Shown here: in pieces, positions 20,042 through 29,882 of the stretch
Layout of the letters: each line of letters begins with the position of its first letter
Position numbering within the stretch: the first letter of the stretch is position 1
Origin: Gimesia algae
GTDB lineage: Bacteria > Planctomycetota > Planctomycetia > Planctomycetales > Planctomycetaceae
Length of the DNA stretch: 64,000 bases
Assembly (NCBI RefSeq): GCF_007746795.1
Contig: NZ_CP036343.1
Coordinates: 7,011,029-7,075,028 of the forward strand
Reading direction: 5' to 3'
The notes under the pieces: generated by a model
Databases searched by the model: none
What the model saw: the letters and a program-made list of their open reading frames with translations, nothing else
What the model was told of the DNA's origin: nothing
Made by a program: the position numbers and the translations under genes

Positions 20042-20554
20042 TTATTTCTCTTCCTGCGACTCTGGTTTCTGGTCGGCATATTCAATTCGGCCCCAGAGGT
20101 TTCCGCCGACCTTACCATGCTGCCAGGTACCGGCATAGCGGCCTTCGAAAAACATTACGCGCGAGGTGAAGGTCCCCAGTCCGGGGATGGTCATGTTGGT
20201 CAGAGAGATGACGGGGGTGTCACCTGCCCAGAAAACATTCAGAGGCATCGGGACATTGACATCATTATCGCCGTACTTGATACGGGCGGTAATCAGCCAC
20301 TGGTCTCCCTGCAGTTTTTTCATGGAAGCGATTTCATAACGTTCTTCGCGGGGTGGTTTGCCGTTCTGTTTTCCATCGACGCTGAAATGCCCGACCAGCG
20401 TTGCACCGCTCATCTGCTGTTCCAGTTTTTGTTCCAGTTCCGCCTGACCAGTTGTACCTGAACCCTTCTCATCCGCCTGTTGGGCCGCAGAGACTGCTAC
20501 AGATGTCAGCAGCAGCACACAGACAGTCAAAAAACGATTCTTGAGAAAACTCAT
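20042..20554 (-). CDS. Secreted protein of unknown function
   Basis: A 170-residue protein with a Sec signal peptide (hydrophobic core VCVLLLTSVAVSA, cleavage likely after about Ala24). The mature part is probably beta-rich: segments such as VGHFSVDGKQNGK, WLITARIKYGDND and YAGTWQHGKVGGNLWGRIE resemble planctomycete secreted proteins that occur next to dehydrogenases or hydrolases, but I do not recognise a named family. It is the upstream member of a two-gene unit with the esterase-like protein at 18969. Confidence 0.75.
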   Translation of the reverse strand: MSFLKNRFLTVCVLLLTSVAVSAAQQADEKGSGTTGQAELEQKLEQQMSGATLVGHFSVDGKQNGKPPREERYEIASMKKLQGDQWLITARIKYGDNDVNVPMPLNVFWAGDTPVISLTNMTIPGLGTFTSRVMFFEGRYAGTWQHGKVGGNLWGRIEYADQKPESQEEK

Positions 20555-20662
20555 GATTTCGGCCTCTCATTTTCTTTGTGAATTTTCAGAACGAAGTAAA
20601 TTCGCTACGATACCTTAATCCTACACGATAACTGCTCAGAGGTGAATCAACCGGTCGAACAT

Positions 20663-21601
20663 ATGACAGAATCAGATCATCAATCACAGCCTGCCGGCCC
20701 CATCGGGTCGGGAGCCCCCTTGCCGGGAACTCCCCCTGATTATAGCATCTTAACCCCTGCTTTTGAAAAGCTTTGCGATGTAATCGCCCGTCTGCGTTCA
20801 CCGGAGGGCTGCCCGTGGGATCGGGAGCAGACGCTGGAATCCATCAAGCCTTATACGCTGGAAGAGACCTACGAACTGCTGGAAGCCATCGATTCCGGCA
20901 ACGACGAACACATAATCGAAGAGCTGGGTGACCTGTTGCTGCAGATTGTACTCGATGCACAGATTGCCGCCGATGAAGGTCGATTTGATCTAACGCATGT
21001 TGTCGATCGACTGACTCAGAAAATGATCGAACGCCATCCGCATGTGTTCGGCAACGTCGCTGCCGAGACACCCGATGAGGTGCGGCGCAACTGGGACCAG
21101 ATCAAAGAGCAGGAAAAACAGCGAAGTTCGATCTTTGATGGCCTGCCTGCAGCGCTACCGGCATTGGCCCGGGCGTCACGCGTGGCAGAGAAAGCGGCCA
21201 AGGTCGGCTACGATTTCCCGCAGCGTGATATGCTGTTTGATAAACTGCGCGAAGAAATCCAGGAACTGGCAGACGAAATTTTCCCCGATGGTCAGATTCC
21301 TCATACACCGGCAACGGTTGAGGCAGACATTGTCGCTGATACGGAACTCTCGGACCCTGAACTGCGGGCGCGGGTGGAAGGGGAACTGGGAGACATCCTG
21401 TTTGTGGTCGCGAATATCGCCCGCCGCTGGAAGATCAACCCCGAGGAAGCGCTCCGCAAAAGCAACAGCAAGTTTCAACAGCGTGTACAGAAAATCGAAC
21501 AGGAACTGGAGCGAGCCGGTGGTTCCATTCAGAATGCATCACTGCAGGAAATGGAGCAGATCTACCAGGCGGTGAAGTTACAGGAAAAGCAGGACTCCTG
21601 A
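20663..21601 (+). CDS. mazG: Nucleoside triphosphate pyrophosphohydrolase MazG
   Basis: A protein of about 312 residues with two MazG domains. The first (about residues 40-140) has the metal-binding ExxE and ExxD pairs in LEETYELLEAI and IEELGDLLLQIV, preceded by CPWDREQT, the classic MazG signature; the second (about 175-290) includes GELGDILFVVANIARRW. It hydrolyses NTPs to NMP and pyrophosphate, which clears abnormal nucleotides and can influence (p)ppGpp. Length exceeds E. coli MazG (263) through a proline-rich N-terminal extension. The ATG at 20663 is preferred; an in-frame GTG at 20642 is also possible and neither has a clear ribosome site. It converges with the gene at 21632, with 30 bases between. 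Confidence 0.92.
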   Translation: MTESDHQSQPAGPIGSGAPLPGTPPDYSILTPAFEKLCDVIARLRSPEGCPWDREQTLESIKPYTLEETYELLEAIDSGNDEHIIEELGDLLLQIVLDAQIAADEGRFDLTHVVDRLTQKMIERHPHVFGNVAAETPDEVRRNWDQIKEQEKQRSSIFDGLPAALPALARASRVAEKAAKVGYDFPQRDMLFDKLREEIQELADEIFPDGQIPHTPATVEADIVADTELSDPELRARVEGELGDILFVVANIARRWKINPEEALRKSNSKFQQRVQKIEQELERAGGSIQNASLQEMEQIYQAVKLQEKQDS

Positions 21602-21631
21602 AACTTTGACCTGCCAGCAGCAATCAGGAGA

Positions 21632-22588
21632 CTAAAAAGGCAGGTCAACGCCCAGCCCTTCTTCGAGAGCCAGCTCATAAACTTTGACGCCCATGGCGAC
21701 ATCTTCGACCGCCAGTCCGACGGATTTAAACAGGGTGACCTGATCATCGGTGGCCCGGCCGGTTTCGCGTTCTGCAACAATCTCACACAGGTTATGCATT
21801 AACCGCCAGTCGGTAATGCCTTCGTCGACGGGCTGCATGAAGTCGCCTGCTTCAATTTTGCATTGTTCAATGTCGTCGCAAACAATCACGTCGGCCCGTT
21901 TAATGGTTGTACGGTCGATTTCCCGTCGCGTGCGGTGATTGGATCCGATCACATTGAGGTGCGTACCTTCATCAAGCACACGCCCGTCAAACAGGGGGGC
22001 TTTACTGCTGGTGGCGCAGATAACAATATCTTTTTCCGCAGCCGTTTCATCGGGAGAGTGTGAGGCGGTGACTTCAACATCACATAATTCGGTCATTTCT
22101 TCGGCGAAGCGGCTGCAGTTCTCGAAGTTGCGTGAGTAGACTGAAACAAATTCGATTTTTCTGGTTAAACAGATCGCCTGTAACTGAGTGCGTGCCTGAA
22201 GCCCGGTGCCAAACAGGCCAACCACTTTGGAATCGGGTCGCGCCATATATTCGGTTGCCACCCCACTGGCAGCACCGGTGCGAAGCTGACCGAGAAAATC
22301 TCCTTCGATCAAAGCCTGCATTTCGCCAGTCTGCTGATCATAGATGGCAACGTGGAACTGGGCAGCATCTTTGGTGGTCGTGTAGGCTTTCCAACCAACA
22401 TAACCCAGATATTCACTGGCAGCTGACATGGTATGCAGCATGATCCCGGGCGCTTTGACTCGTTGCCGGGGCTCATTTTTTGCGCGACCGGCGGCCAGTT
22501 CCTTGAAGACCTTATGTGTGATCAGGATGGATTTCTCCATGTCCATGAGAGAACGAACGTCGTCTTCGGTGATATACAGTGCCGCCAT
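21632..22588 (-). CDS. Ornithine cyclodeaminase / mu-crystallin family enzyme
   Basis: A 318-residue NAD(P)-dependent enzyme of the OCD/mu-crystallin family. The Rossmann motif is VGLFGTGLQARTQL near residue 125; upstream are the family elements YLGYVGWKAYTT and QALIEGDFLGQLRTGAASGVA (the ExxxLxxxRTGAxS signature), and downstream HLNVIGSNHRTRREID. Family members include ornithine cyclodeaminase, alanine dehydrogenase (archaeal type), ketimine reductase and tauropine-type enzymes; the exact substrate is not decided by sequence. AAGGT lies upstream of the ATG. It stands alone and converges with mazG. Confidence 0.87.
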   Translation of the reverse strand: MAALYITEDDVRSLMDMEKSILITHKVFKELAAGRAKNEPRQRVKAPGIMLHTMSAASEYLGYVGWKAYTTTKDAAQFHVAIYDQQTGEMQALIEGDFLGQLRTGAASGVATEYMARPDSKVVGLFGTGLQARTQLQAICLTRKIEFVSVYSRNFENCSRFAEEMTELCDVEVTASHSPDETAAEKDIVICATSSKAPLFDGRVLDEGTHLNVIGSNHRTRREIDRTTIKRADVIVCDDIEQCKIEAGDFMQPVDEGITDWRLMHNLCEIVAERETGRATDDQVTLFKSVGLAVEDVAMGVKVYELALEEGLGVDLPF

Positions 22589-22757
22589 GTACGGTTACCT
22601 TTGCAAGTGTAGCCTGTGTTCAGGATTACTGTAGCGTCATCTGAGTCGAGTATTATAGATCGAGAGGCGCTATGATTACATGTGATGCGTTTTAAAAATC
22701 ACTGGTGCACATCGATGATGTCGTCCACAAAAGACGACGTCACCATCTTATTACACG

Positions 22758-23714
22758 CTAACGTGAAACCAGTTGATATACAATACCAGTATCAACCTGA
22801 TAGTAGCCAACCGCTTCCGCAACATTCCAGGCAACTGTATTAGTCTCATCGACGTGCAGTTCGAGCTTGGTGATCAGTTCATCCTGCAGTCGGCGGGCGA
22901 TCTCCAGCAGTAACGACTGACCATACCCTTTGCCGCGTTCCTCTTGCTTCACGAAGACATCGGTCAGTCCGATCACGCGTTCTTCCCATTTGGGTATGTA
23001 GAGATCCAGGCCGACGATGGTAGCAGAGGCGACTGCCGGCTCACCTGTTTTGGAAGCAAGTTCAAAATGCAGCGTTTCAAGTCGTCCCAATCGGGTGAGC
23101 CACCACCAGTTGGGTGCCTGGAAATCATCGGAAATGTTCAACTGCATTTTCCGGCGGATCGTCACCAGATGAAATTTGATGGGCGGTTTCTGGCCGAGCA
23201 GATCTCGCTGATAGATGCGGGTTGAACCAATCGATTCATAACCCAGGCTTTTGAAGAAGGGATCCGCCAGTGGATCAGACAGTAGAAAACCAGAAGGACG
23301 AGTGCCCCCATACAGGCCCACCAGATATGGGGATCGCTGTCCGGAAGGTCCCGCAGTAATATCGGTCGCGCCTTTGGATTTGAGGTACTCTACTGCCCTT
23401 CGCACGAGTTCGCGACCGATTCCCTGGCGACGGTGATCCGGGTGCACAATAACAGCACAAATCACGCCTTTGGCATAATCCAGCGCCGAGCCTGCCTCAT
23501 TGGCTCCAAAACCGGCAAGAATAAACCCGACCCTCTCGCCGTTCTCTTCCGCAATGATCAGACCATCGGGATCGAAGTAGGGTTGTGAGAAAATCAAAAC
23601 TTCGAAGGCATCGTTGCTGAGACATTCCGCGGCTCCTCTACCCAGTCCTGCAGTATGCCATAATTTCAGCAGCTGCGGTGGGTCAGTATTATGAAACGCG
23701 CGAAACTCAGTCAC
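22758..23714 (-). CDS. Tandem GNAT N-acetyltransferase
   Basis: A 318-residue protein with two GNAT domains. The N-terminal one (about 1-160) has the acetyl-CoA loop HPDHRRQGIGRELV; the C-terminal one (about 190-318) has EERGKGYGQSLL and the late-beta element AWNVAEAVGYYQVDTG. Such double-GNAT proteins resemble MshD-like acetyltransferases in layout, but the acceptor here is unknown. The start is a GTG at 23714. It is monocistronic: a strong terminator of the transketolase operon lies just upstream. Confidence 0.83.
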   Translation of the reverse strand: MTEFRAFHNTDPPQLLKLWHTAGLGRGAAECLSNDAFEVLIFSQPYFDPDGLIIAEENGERVGFILAGFGANEAGSALDYAKGVICAVIVHPDHRRQGIGRELVRRAVEYLKSKGATDITAGPSGQRSPYLVGLYGGTRPSGFLLSDPLADPFFKSLGYESIGSTRIYQRDLLGQKPPIKFHLVTIRRKMQLNISDDFQAPNWWWLTRLGRLETLHFELASKTGEPAVASATIVGLDLYIPKWEERVIGLTDVFVKQEERGKGYGQSLLLEIARRLQDELITKLELHVDETNTVAWNVAEAVGYYQVDTGIVYQLVSR

Positions 23715-23771
23715 AAAGCTCTCTCACAAAATGTGAACGGGACTTAGAATCAGATATTCTGAAACAGGAAT

Positions 23772-23806
23772 AGAAAAAGCCCTCTTGCGAAATCCCAAGA
23801 GGGCTT
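23772..23806 (-). terminator. Rho-independent terminator of the transketolase operon
   Basis: AAGCCCTCTTG at 23777-23787 and CAAGAGGGCTT at 23796-23806 form a perfect 11-bp stem with an 8-base loop. Read on the minus strand, the stem is followed by TTTTT, 10 bases after the stop codon of the transketolase C-terminal subunit. Confidence 0.9.
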
Positions 23807-23815
23807 GTTGATTCC

Positions 23816-24769
23816 TTATTTTACTTTTTTAACAGCTTCGATAATAGCGGCAGCGGTCAGACCGTATTTGTCCAGCAGCCCCTGGGGATCTCCACTTTCT
23901 GCAAAACAGTCACCCACGTTGACGTAAGCCATGGGAACCGGATTGGCCTGCGAAACCGCCATGGCAACAGCAGAACCGAGTCCCCCGTGTGAGAGGTGCT
24001 CTTCTGCAACGACAATCGCACGGGTTTCATGGGCTGCTTTCTGAATGGCTTCCACATCCAGTGGTTTGACAGTATGCATGTCGATAACACGTACACTGAC
24101 TCCTTCTTCAGCCAGCTTGGTAGCAGCATCGATCGCACCAGCGACCATCAGGCCATTCGCGATAATCGTGACATCGTCACCTTCACGAACCGTATTTGCT
24201 TTACCAATTTCGAAGGTATCACCCTCGGTATAAATTTCGGATACTTTAGGACGTCCCAGACGCAGATAAACAGGTCCATCGTACTCCAGCATGGCAGCGG
24301 TTGCCGCTTTAGTGGAAACAGCATCGGCGGTGACAATCACCACCATGCCCGGCAGACTGCAGGCCAGCGAGACATCTTCGATACCCATCTGTGAAGGACC
24401 ATCTTCGCCGATGGAAATACCGGCGTGGGTTCCCACCAGTTTCACGTTCATATGCGGGAACGAAATTGACATTCTGATCTGGTCGTAAGCATTACACAGC
24501 AGAAAGGCGGCAAAGCTGGCGACCACCGGGATATGTCCCGTTGAAGCCAGGCCCCCGGCCACACTGACCATGTTGCTTTCTGCAATCCCGACATTAAAGG
24601 CCCGTTCCGGATAGGCGTGGGCAAAGACTTCTGTTCGGGTGGAGTTCCCGACGTCACCGTCTACCGTCACGATTCCCGGATATTTATCACCCAGCTCTTT
24701 TAATGCATCACCAAACGCATCGCGGGTGGCTTGTCCAATTTTCAATCCACTCAGTTCGCCTAAATACAT
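23816..24769 (-). CDS. Transketolase, C-terminal subunit
   Basis: A 317-residue split-transketolase subunit covering the pyrimidine-binding and C-terminal domains. It begins with GQATRDAFGDAL, has the VDGDVGNSTRT and GIAESNMVSVAGGLA elements of the pyrimidine domain (the Glu activates thiamine diphosphate) and the C-terminal transketolase domain from about residue 190 (VRVIDMHTVKPLD). The ATG at 24769 fits the domain start; the frame extends 33 codons upstream without conserved sequence. The N-terminal subunit is the gene just upstream. Together they move two-carbon units between sugar phosphates; paired split transketolases may also act on other substrates. Confidence 0.9.
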   Translation of the reverse strand: MYLGELSGLKIGQATRDAFGDALKELGDKYPGIVTVDGDVGNSTRTEVFAHAYPERAFNVGIAESNMVSVAGGLASTGHIPVVASFAAFLLCNAYDQIRMSISFPHMNVKLVGTHAGISIGEDGPSQMGIEDVSLACSLPGMVVIVTADAVSTKAATAAMLEYDGPVYLRLGRPKVSEIYTEGDTFEIGKANTVREGDDVTIIANGLMVAGAIDAATKLAEEGVSVRVIDMHTVKPLDVEAIQKAAHETRAIVVAEEHLSHGGLGSAVAMAVSQANPVPMAYVNVGDCFAESGDPQGLLDKYGLTAAAIIEAVKKVK

Positions 24770-24883
24770 AATGATCAGTCTCTTTTTGTATATGTTAACT
24801 TTAGATGTTATTTGTTTCGATCCTCCAGCGGTGTTCGACTGTCCGGAACCGATTCCGTTCAGGGACACCTGCTGGCATAGGTT

Positions 24884-25726
24884 CTAAGCAAGAAACGCCA
24901 GAGCTTTTTCTGCCAGTTCCGGTGAAAGCGGCTTACCGTGATAGTTCACATCGCCGGTCTCTTCCAGGATCGGAAGAATTCCATACCCTTTTTTCGTCTT
25001 TGAAATAATTGCTTTGGGACGATCTGTGACGTTGGCTGCATTTTCCAGGGCTTCCACTACCGCTGCCTGGTCGTTGCCTTCAATTGTCTGTACGTACCAG
25101 CCAAAAGCGGCAATTTTTTCTTCAAAGGATCCCAGATCGAGTACATCATGAGTCGCGCCGGTCTGCTGATATCCGTTCTGATCGATGATGGCAGTCAGGT
25201 TGCCCAGTTTGTACTTTTCGGCAGCCGCTAATGCTTCCCAGACCTGGCCTTCTCCCATTTCCCCGTCACCGATGACGACGAAGACGTTGGAACCATTGTC
25301 GTTCAAACGTGCGCCGAGGGCCTGCCCGATTCCCAGTGAAAGTCCCTGCCCCAGTGAGCCTGTCGAGGCTTCAATCCCGGGCAGACGTTTCATGTTAGGG
25401 TGACCTTCAAACGGGCTGCCCAGTTTGCGGAGGGTCATCACATCGTCTTCAGAGAAGTAACCTGCTTCTGCCATAGCTGCGTACAGCACGGGAACGGCGT
25501 GGCCTTTACTCAGAATGAATCGATCACGGGCTTCCCAGGTCGGGTTTTCGGGATCATATTTCATGAAACCACCAAACCAGAGTGCGTTCACAACTTCCAC
25601 AGCAGACAGACTGCTGCTGGGATGTCCGCTGCCGGCTTCAGTGGTCATACGGATGATCAGACGACGAAGGACTTTACCTTTTTCCTTCAACTCTTCCAAT
25701 GATAAGGCATTTGCTTGAGCAGCCAC
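24884..25726 (-). CDS. Transketolase, N-terminal subunit
   Basis: A 280-residue subunit that binds the diphosphate end of thiamine diphosphate. GHPSSSLSAVEVVNAL near residue 35 and the ThDP/Mg motif GDGEMGEGQVWEAL to IIDQNGYQQTG (about 150-185) are diagnostic. The start is GTG, with AAGGA 7 bases before it. The C-terminal subunit begins about 114 bases downstream on the same strand. Enzymes split this way are common in archaea and many bacteria. Confidence 0.92.
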   Translation of the reverse strand: MAAQANALSLEELKEKGKVLRRLIIRMTTEAGSGHPSSSLSAVEVVNALWFGGFMKYDPENPTWEARDRFILSKGHAVPVLYAAMAEAGYFSEDDVMTLRKLGSPFEGHPNMKRLPGIEASTGSLGQGLSLGIGQALGARLNDNGSNVFVVIGDGEMGEGQVWEALAAAEKYKLGNLTAIIDQNGYQQTGATHDVLDLGSFEEKIAAFGWYVQTIEGNDQAAVVEALENAANVTDRPKAIISKTKKGYGILPILEETGDVNYHGKPLSPELAEKALAFLA

Positions 25727-26197
25727 TGTGTTTCCTTCAATTCTTCAAGACAGACAAAAAAGTCGCCCTGTTCCCATCCGACTTACTTCCTTCAGTTTGT
25801 AATTATGACGAACTGATTGTACATGACTGAAGAAGTGCGGTGCCGAAACCGGGTAACCGTAGATTTGAGCGGCGACAGCATTCACGCGCCACCAGGCGCA
25901 ACTTAAGCGCGTCGATATATTAAGCGTATGCTAACGAGCAAAGCTGCCAGCGACAACCATTCCGGCAGGAGAAACCGGTTTGACAAACTGGAAAAAGGGC
26001 TTACCTGACCCGATTTTTCGCTAAATTCACAAATCTCTCCCTGAACTTTCATCCGGGTAACACTCTGTCTCTGTTTTAGCGAAATACACAACTGTTTACA
26101 CAAATTACCTTTAAAGCCTGAGACACTTCACGCATAATAGAAATTATTCCACCAGCCAGATCATCGTAGATCCTGTCAAAAGTGAGGCTCTCAAGTC
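25727..26197. other. 471-base divergent intergenic region
   Basis: It separates the minus-strand transketolase operon from the plus-strand gene at 26198 and should hold both promoters. A 66-codon frame on the minus strand has no ribosome site or protein-like composition. A short GC-rich hairpin (GCGCCACCAGGCGC near 25886) is present. No RNA gene was recognised. Confidence 0.45.
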
Positions 26198-26620
26198 ATG
26201 CCTGAAAAACCGTTTACAGACCAGGAACTTCTGGCCTACCTGGATGAAAATCTCTCGGTCGCGCTGATGTCTCAGATTGAAGACGCGCTGCGGCATTCTG
26301 ATTCACTGCGGGTCCGACTGGCTTCGCTGTCACGACAGCGGAACGAGGGCGTGCATTCGGTGGGAGAAATCTGGAGACGCAATCGGTTGAGCTGCCCTTC
26401 CCGCAGCCAGCTGGGAGGTTATCTACTCGAAACATTGTCACCCGAGTATCACGAATTTATCGATTTCCATTTAACGGAAACCGGTTGTCGCTACTGCGAG
26501 GCGAATCTGGAAGACCTGAAAGCAGGGCTCTCTGCTGCGTCTCAGGATTCGAATCGACGTCGCCAGAAATACTTCCAGTCTTCCGCCGGTTATCTGTCCG
26601 CTGACAAAGACGAGCAATAA
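26198..26620 (+). CDS. Small soluble protein, possibly anti-sigma/zinc-finger-like
   Basis: A 140-residue protein without signal peptide or membrane span. The N-terminal half (TDQELLAYLDENL, MSQIEDALRHSDSLRVRLASL) is the layout of planctomycete anti-sigma-like proteins, and the C-terminal half has HLTETGCRYCEANLEDL, a His/Cys/Cys pattern that resembles, but is not spaced like, the HxxxCxxC of zinc-binding anti-sigma domains. No sigma factor is next to it. It converges with the sulfatase gene, leaving only 9 bases between stop codons. The functional idea is an inference; the gene itself is well supported by composition and start. Confidence 0.7.
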   Translation: MPEKPFTDQELLAYLDENLSVALMSQIEDALRHSDSLRVRLASLSRQRNEGVHSVGEIWRRNRLSCPSRSQLGGYLLETLSPEYHEFIDFHLTETGCRYCEANLEDLKAGLSAASQDSNRRRQKYFQSSAGYLSADKDEQ

Positions 26621-26629
26621 CCAGCGCCG

Positions 26630-28225
26630 TCAGTCAAGCGGCTGCGACTCAAAGTCGGTTTCATTGACCCAGCCTGCTTTGATTTTTTCACCCTGCATAA
26701 AGCGTTCATAAAAGCTGCGTGTACGTGGATCGGAGTACTGATAGTTCTCGAAGATCGAACCGTTCCCCAGTACCCGCGGATCTTTTTGTGCCGTCAATTC
26801 GTCCTGCAACTGTTTTTTCAGTGAATTCTTCACCCCCTGATGGGCGGGCAGTGTTGCCAGGTTCTGCATGCATTCCGGGTCCTCGCTGATGGCATACAGT
26901 TCTTCTGCTGGTCGTCTGCCGAACGCCCACTGCCAGAAGTCTGCCTGTTTTCCGTCGCGACGCAGCTGCAGGATGACCGATTTGGTCGGGCTGCCATCAC
27001 AGTTCAGATAACCGGTTTCAGGATTGCCGGCCGGCCAGCGACCGGGTTCGTCATTTTTGAGATAGAGCATCCCCTGCTTGACGATGCCTCGAATCGGATA
27101 TCCCTGATCATGAGGTCTGCCGATATCGTGACGTTCTTTACCAATCAGAACATGGTCGCGCTCTGGATTAACAATGCCCGATTTTTCTGACTGGAAAATA
27201 TCCGACAGACTACGTCCGGTGATCGGCTGCATGCCCGCATCTTCAGTGGTCAAACCCGCGACTTCCAGAAACGTCGGCGCGAAATCGATGAAACTGACAT
27301 AATCTTCGATCACCCGGTTACCGGTGGGAATCCCCTGCTTCCACATGATGGCCAGCGGCAGATGGTTGGAACGTTCATACTCCTGTCCCTTCACTCGGGG
27401 GAACGGCATCCCGTTATCGGCGGTCAAGACCACCAACGTATTATCCAGTTCGCCACGTTGTTCCAGCAGATTCAGCATGCGCACCAGATGCTGGTCGAAG
27501 TGTTCAATTTCATAGGCATAGTCGAGCATATCCGTGCGAATGGTTTCGTTATCAGGCCAGTAAGCGGGAACACGATCGATGTCGGTAAGCTTCTTGCCAG
27601 CTTTCTTTATACCCGCGCCGTACTCATATCTACGATGCGGTTCGAATCCGCCATACCAGAAACACCACGGCTTTTCTTTTGCACTTTGTTTGAGAAACAG
27701 CTCAAAGTTGGCGGCGTAATCGATGGGTGAGATCCCGCTGGCTGGTGGCTTCGTCTTTTTCTGATTAAAAGCGGGTCCTGCCAGATTGCGGCGTTTGCCG
27801 TTCGCATCGACGGCGACACCGGGAGCCCAGCCTTTCGCCGTCTTCCCCACTGCATAACCGGCATCCGCCAGTGATTCGACGTAGGTTTTAAATTCCGGAG
27901 GGAAAAACGCCATATGATTGCCGGCTTCCTTAAGCTGCCAGGAATTGCGGCCGGTCAGAATACAGGCCCGTGAGGGCGCGCACTTGGCATTCGGCGTATA
28001 CGCGTTGTTGAAGAGCAGTCCTTCTCGCGCCACCCGATCGAAGCCGGGCGTCTTGACCCAGGAACAGCCATATGCGCCCATATGAGGAAACGAGGCATCG
28101 TCGGCAATACAGAACAGAATATTCGGACGTTTTTTCGCTGCCGCTTTGGACTCTGCTCTGGTTACACCGGTGCAGAGCATTCCGAAAAGTAACAGGTATA
28201 TTACTGCGGTCAAACGGTTCTTCAT
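26630..28225 (-). CDS. Secreted sulfatase (heparan/N-sulfoglucosamine-like)
   Basis: A 531-residue type I sulfatase with a signal peptide (core [14 protein letters not shown]). The motif [12 protein letters not shown] at residues 82-93 holds Cys82, which must be converted to formylglycine by a maturase; the metal-binding [11 protein letters not shown] at 35-45 and VLTADNG near 270 complete the site. The overall pattern is nearest N-sulfoglucosamine sulfohydrolase-like sulfatases. GGAG lies 8 bases before the ATG. Planctomycetes carry many such enzymes for marine sulfated polysaccharides; the actual glycan is unknown. No glycan-degrading partner is adjacent. Confidence 0.93.
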   Translation of the reverse strand: MKNRLTAVIYLLLFGMLCTGVTRAESKAAAKKRPNILFCIADDASFPHMGAYGCSWVKTPGFDRVAREGLLFNNAYTPNAKCAPSRACILTGRNSWQLKEAGNHMAFFPPEFKTYVESLADAGYAVGKTAKGWAPGVAVDANGKRRNLAGPAFNQKKTKPPASGISPIDYAANFELFLKQSAKEKPWCFWYGGFEPHRRYEYGAGIKKAGKKLTDIDRVPAYWPDNETIRTDMLDYAYEIEHFDQHLVRMLNLLEQRGELDNTLVVLTADNGMPFPRVKGQEYERSNHLPLAIMWKQGIPTGNRVIEDYVSFIDFAPTFLEVAGLTTEDAGMQPITGRSLSDIFQSEKSGIVNPERDHVLIGKERHDIGRPHDQGYPIRGIVKQGMLYLKNDEPGRWPAGNPETGYLNCDGSPTKSVILQLRRDGKQADFWQWAFGRRPAEELYAISEDPECMQNLATLPAHQGVKNSLKKQLQDELTAQKDPRVLGNGSIFENYQYSDPRTRSFYERFMQGEKIKAGWVNETDFESQPLD

Positions 28226-28338
28226 TTCAACTATTCTCCGGTAGAGCTATCCAGGGTGGAAGCAGTGACGGCTGTAAGATCGATCAATTATCTTACGCGA
28301 CCAGAGATGCAGTCTCAAGAAAGAAAGGCCCGCGCGGC

Positions 28339-29046
28339 TCAGTTACAACTGAAGTCAGTCGAAAGTACACAGGCGACAGGGTTCTGCTGCCGTTCGCGGT
28401 GCCTGTTTTTGAGGAAGCTCAACAGGAGATCACTGCGGAGGTCGACATCCCTTTCATTCAGGAGCATCTGGCTCAACGCCGGCTCCAGCCTGATCGTACC
28501 GGCCAGCGTATCACAAAGTGTTCCCAGGCTGACCTCACAATGCAACTGGTGATAATACATCGGATTGGAAGCGTGATCCATATAGATGCGGGAATAAAGT
28601 TCCAGCAGTTCCAGTTGACGATGGTCGCGGTGAATGACAGGCTGATCAGCATAATAATCTGTTTTCAGATCGAGCAGCGCTTTCTGATAAGGCAGCGTTG
28701 AATTCTGCAACACCACCATCTGTGCGCGACACAGACCCTGCAGCAGAATCGAACGGGCTCCCGACTGCAACTGGTAGGGTGCTTGAACAGAAGCGACGCA
28801 AACGGTGCGAATCTTGGACTCGGGGGAAAGTTCCGTGCCCGTAGCAGGACACGTCTGCTTGAGATCGACGGCGATGAATCCATGGGCATTCAGGGCATCA
28901 TCGATCAACTGGCAGTCAGCGGGATCGGTGAGGCGGAGTGGAATCACCGCATGCGGCAGGAGTACGCAATCTTCCAGCTTCAAGACGGGAACCATTCCGG
29001 TGACGGTCTTTAACTGCTGCTCGATTACTGCGTTGTCTGTTAGCAT
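28339..29046 (-). CDS. Lon substrate-binding-domain (LON-SB) protein
   Basis: A 235-residue protein containing only the Lon N-terminal substrate-binding domain, without AAA+ or protease domains. Markers are LEDCVLLPHAVIPLRL near residues 24-38, the GTELSPESKIRTVCVASV and RSILLQGLCRAQMV strands, and a helical tail. Stand-alone LON domain proteins are widespread and their function is not established. It is divergent from the endonuclease III gene at 29181. Confidence 0.82.
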   Translation of the reverse strand: MLTDNAVIEQQLKTVTGMVPVLKLEDCVLLPHAVIPLRLTDPADCQLIDDALNAHGFIAVDLKQTCPATGTELSPESKIRTVCVASVQAPYQLQSGARSILLQGLCRAQMVVLQNSTLPYQKALLDLKTDYYADQPVIHRDHRQLELLELYSRIYMDHASNPMYYHQLHCEVSLGTLCDTLAGTIRLEPALSQMLLNERDVDLRSDLLLSFLKNRHRERQQNPVACVLSTDFSCN

Positions 29047-29180
29047 TATTTATATTCCAATTCCATACATTGAAAAACCATTCCGAGTCCCCCATACTGA
29101 GTCTGTTCTTGAATCTCAGCTGGCGGGTCAAATCATGTCCGTCAGAGTAGCACCTCAATTTGGGAATTGTCACGCAGAAT

Positions 29181-29882
29181 ATGGCTAAAAATAAATCGCA
29201 AATCGCAGCCGGTTCCGGTTATAGCGACTCACTTGATGACAAAAAGAAACATGCCCGCAAAATCGCGAGGGGGCTGGCACGACTGTTCCCGGAACCCGAA
29301 TGTGCGTTGATTCATGATTCGCCGTTTCAACTGCTTGTCGCAACCATTCTCTCAGCACAATGCACTGACGAACGCGTGAATGCGACTACGCCGACCCTGT
29401 TCAAAAAATATCCGACTGCGGAAAAACTCGCGGCCAGTAAACAGGAAGATGTTGAAAAGATTGTGTACCCGCTCGGGTTCTTCCGTGCCAAAGCAACGAA
29501 CATCCGTAAGATGGCCCTGGCGATCACAGAAGAACACAACGGCGCGATTCCCCGCACACTCAAAGAACTGGTGGCGTTACCCGGTGTCGGCCGCAAAACT
29601 GCCAATGTGGTTCTGGGAACCGCATTTGGAATTCCGAGTGGCGTCGTTGTTGATACGCACGTCAAACGCATCTGCAATATCTTCGGGCTGACCACCAGTA
29701 AAAACCCGGAGATCATTGAACGCGACCTGATGGAAGTCCTGCCGAAAAAAGAATGGATCGACTTTTCCCATCGCGTCATCCTGCACGGTCGCGCCACCTG
29801 CGTGGCCCGCAGACCCCGCTGCACGGAATGCAGTCTGCTGAAGATCTGCCCGCGGATCGGGTTGAAGCCGCTGGTGGAGTGA
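29181..29882 (+). CDS. nth: Endonuclease III
   Basis: A 233-residue base-excision repair DNA glycosylase/AP lyase. The helix-hairpin-helix is LPGVGRKTANVV with catalytic Lys139; Asp158 in VVDTHVKR is the second catalytic residue; the 4Fe-4S cluster cysteines are Cys207, Cys214, Cys217 and Cys223 with the correct 6-2-5 spacing. The ATG at 29181 is preferred over a TTG seven codons upstream. The N-terminus carries about 20 extra residues compared with E. coli Nth (211). Confidence 0.95.
   Translation: MAKNKSQIAAGSGYSDSLDDKKKHARKIARGLARLFPEPECALIHDSPFQLLVATILSAQCTDERVNATTPTLFKKYPTAEKLAASKQEDVEKIVYPLGFFRAKATNIRKMALAITEEHNGAIPRTLKELVALPGVGRKTANVVLGTAFGIPSGVVVDTHVKRICNIFGLTTSKNPEIIERDLMEVLPKKEWIDFSHRVILHGRATCVARRPRCTECSLLKICPRIGLKPLVE

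Noticed and set aside
21606-21648. 10-bp inverted repeat TTGACCTGCC and GGCAGGTCAA between mazG and the cyclodeaminase-like gene
   Set aside because: The right arm is inside the coding end of the cyclodeaminase-like gene and the T-run is on the wrong side of the stem, so it is not a terminator for either gene. Probably coincidental.
25903-26103. 66-codon minus-strand frame upstream of the transketolase operon
   Set aside because: No start signal, no recognisable composition; taken as chance.
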